This document shows, piece by piece, positions 63,414-64,000 of a DNA stretch of 64,000 nucleotides. The notes under the pieces were generated by a model. The model saw only the letters and a program-made list of their open reading frames with translations. It made no database searches and was not told the origin of the DNA. Within the stretch, counting starts at the first letter, position 1. Each line of letters begins with the position of its first letter. Source of the stretch: Streptomyces sp. NBC_01237 (GTDB lineage: Bacteria; Actinomycetota; Actinomycetes; Streptomycetales; Streptomycetaceae); assembly GCF_035917275.1 (NCBI RefSeq), contig NZ_CP108509.1, positions 496,001-560,000 of the forward strand, written 5' to 3'. Both the position numbers and the translations under genes were made by a program.

Positions 63414-64000
63414 TCACTCGGCCGGAACGTCCGACGTCCGGCCGCGCGGGACCGGGCAGCCGCGCACACCCGGTGTGGGGAATGTTCCGAGTCCGGCGAG
63501 CTCATATCCGTCCGGGTACCCCCTGATCTCGGGGTTCTGGCGGGCGTAGTGCGGTGCCCTCCGGGGTGGCAGGAGCCGTACGGCGCGGGCGCGCAGCCGC
63601 AGCGCGCCACGGGTGAGCCCGCGGGCGACGGGCCCCGGCCGCTCGTAGCGGAACGCCCGCAGCAGCGAATCGTCGAGGAGCGCCAGGCCGGCGCCGCGCA
63701 CGGCGGGTGCCAGCACGGCCGGGTACCAGGAAGCCATCAGGTCCAACGTGGCGTCGGAGACCCTGCGGCCCCCCTCGTCCCAGCCGAAGTGCTCACGCTC
63801 GTAGGTGTCGAGGGTGCGCTCGAAGTCCTCGTACGTCCGGGGCACGTCCTTGATGCCGAGCTGGGCGCCGAACGTGCGGTAGTACGCGGCGAAGGCGCGC
63901 AGTTCATGGTCGGACAGCCTGCGCCAGCCGTAGATGTCGAGCCAGCGCTTCGGCGTGACGACAAAGGTGCACAGAACGTAGCGCATGTCGTCATCGCTGA
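63414..64000 (-). CDS. MpaB-family (DUF2236) oxygenase (5' end outside window)
   Basis: C-terminal part of an oxygenase MpaB/Lcp-like protein; the frame is open through base 64000, so the start lies beyond the window. Family marks are RYVLCTFVVTPKRWLDIYG, the helix HELRAFAAYYRTFGAQLGI with DVPRTYEDFERTLDTYEREH, and the tail with basic residues RARAVRLLPPRRAPHYA. The family binds a haem b and oxidises diverse substrates; the haem ligand region is mostly upstream. Role unknown. Confidence 0.75.
   Translation of the reverse strand, partial: SDDDMRYVLCTFVVTPKRWLDIYGWRRLSDHELRAFAAYYRTFGAQLGIKDVPRTYEDFERTLDTYEREHFGWDEGGRRVSDATLDLMASWYPAVLAPAVRGAGLALLDDSLLRAFRYERPGPVARGLTRGALRLRARAVRLLPPRRAPHYARQNPEIRGYPDGYELAGLGTFPTPGVRGCPVPRGRTSDVPAE

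Overview
The window is one continuous stretch of high-GC actinobacterial chromosome, almost certainly Streptomyces. Supporting signs are the strong G/C bias at third codon positions, frequent GTG starts, and several families typical of this group: MptB mannosyltransferase, a DUF6397 protein, a CvnB-like roadblock protein, an LAETG sortase substrate, SpoIIE/PP2C phosphatases and drug-resistance ABC-F proteins. No CRISPR array, intact transposon, prophage or large biosynthetic cluster is visible. It is a mosaic of small divergently regulated units, with scattered gene debris.

Layout. 0-6 kb: a PGM1-like ATP-grasp ligase cut by the window edge; a two-domain MerR regulator divergent from an erythromycin-esterase-family protein; a truncated DUF6624 gene whose start codon overlaps that of a small secreted protein; a TetR/hydrolase pair sharing two operators; and an IS5-type remnant. 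6-15 kb: the most coherent locus, with a transporter, a small HExxH protein, a HyuA-type hydantoinase/oxoprolinase, an FAD oxidoreductase and a LacI regulator on the minus strand, facing a Tat-exported beta-propeller protein. Matching LacI operators lie in front of both arms. 15-28 kb: regulator/enzyme pairs (TetR/quinone oxidoreductase, MarR/SDR, PadR/SGNH hydrolase/NTF2-like), a condensation-fold acyltransferase lacking its usual histidine, alpha/beta hydrolases and an AlkZ-like winged-helix protein. 28-34 kb: two adjacent ABC-F proteins, the second with a long structured leader, then mptB and tRNA-Trp.

34-40 kb: signalling, with a PP2C phosphatase, an 8-bp tandem repeat and a MASE1 membrane sensor, a small antitoxin-like protein, and an ECF sigma factor fused to a zinc-finger anti-sigma-like segment, one membrane helix and an extracellular CAP domain. 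40-46 kb: an isolated ctaD, an AdhP-type alcohol dehydrogenase, a GH25 muramidase and redox or lipid-binding proteins. 46-50 kb: a Cys-rich/pentapeptide fusion, small hypothetical genes with start or frame problems, a rhamnose isomerase fragment and an enoyl-CoA hydratase. 50-64 kb: a PAS-GAF-PP2C-ATPase regulator, an LAETG surface protein, a DUF6397 protein, an orphan roadblock protein, an ArsR/Mg-type P-ATPase operon, a TatA paralogue behind a cluster of palindromes, TerD, a methyltransferase and an MpaB-family oxygenase cut by the right edge.

The best candidates for something undescribed are the LacI-controlled hydantoinase/FAD-oxidoreductase locus (6.1-15.2 kb), the sigma/anti-sigma/CAP fusion (37.3-39.0 kb) and the frame-sensitive repeat between the PP2C and MASE1 genes (35.34-35.40 kb). 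Everything here comes from reading the sequence; no database search was run.
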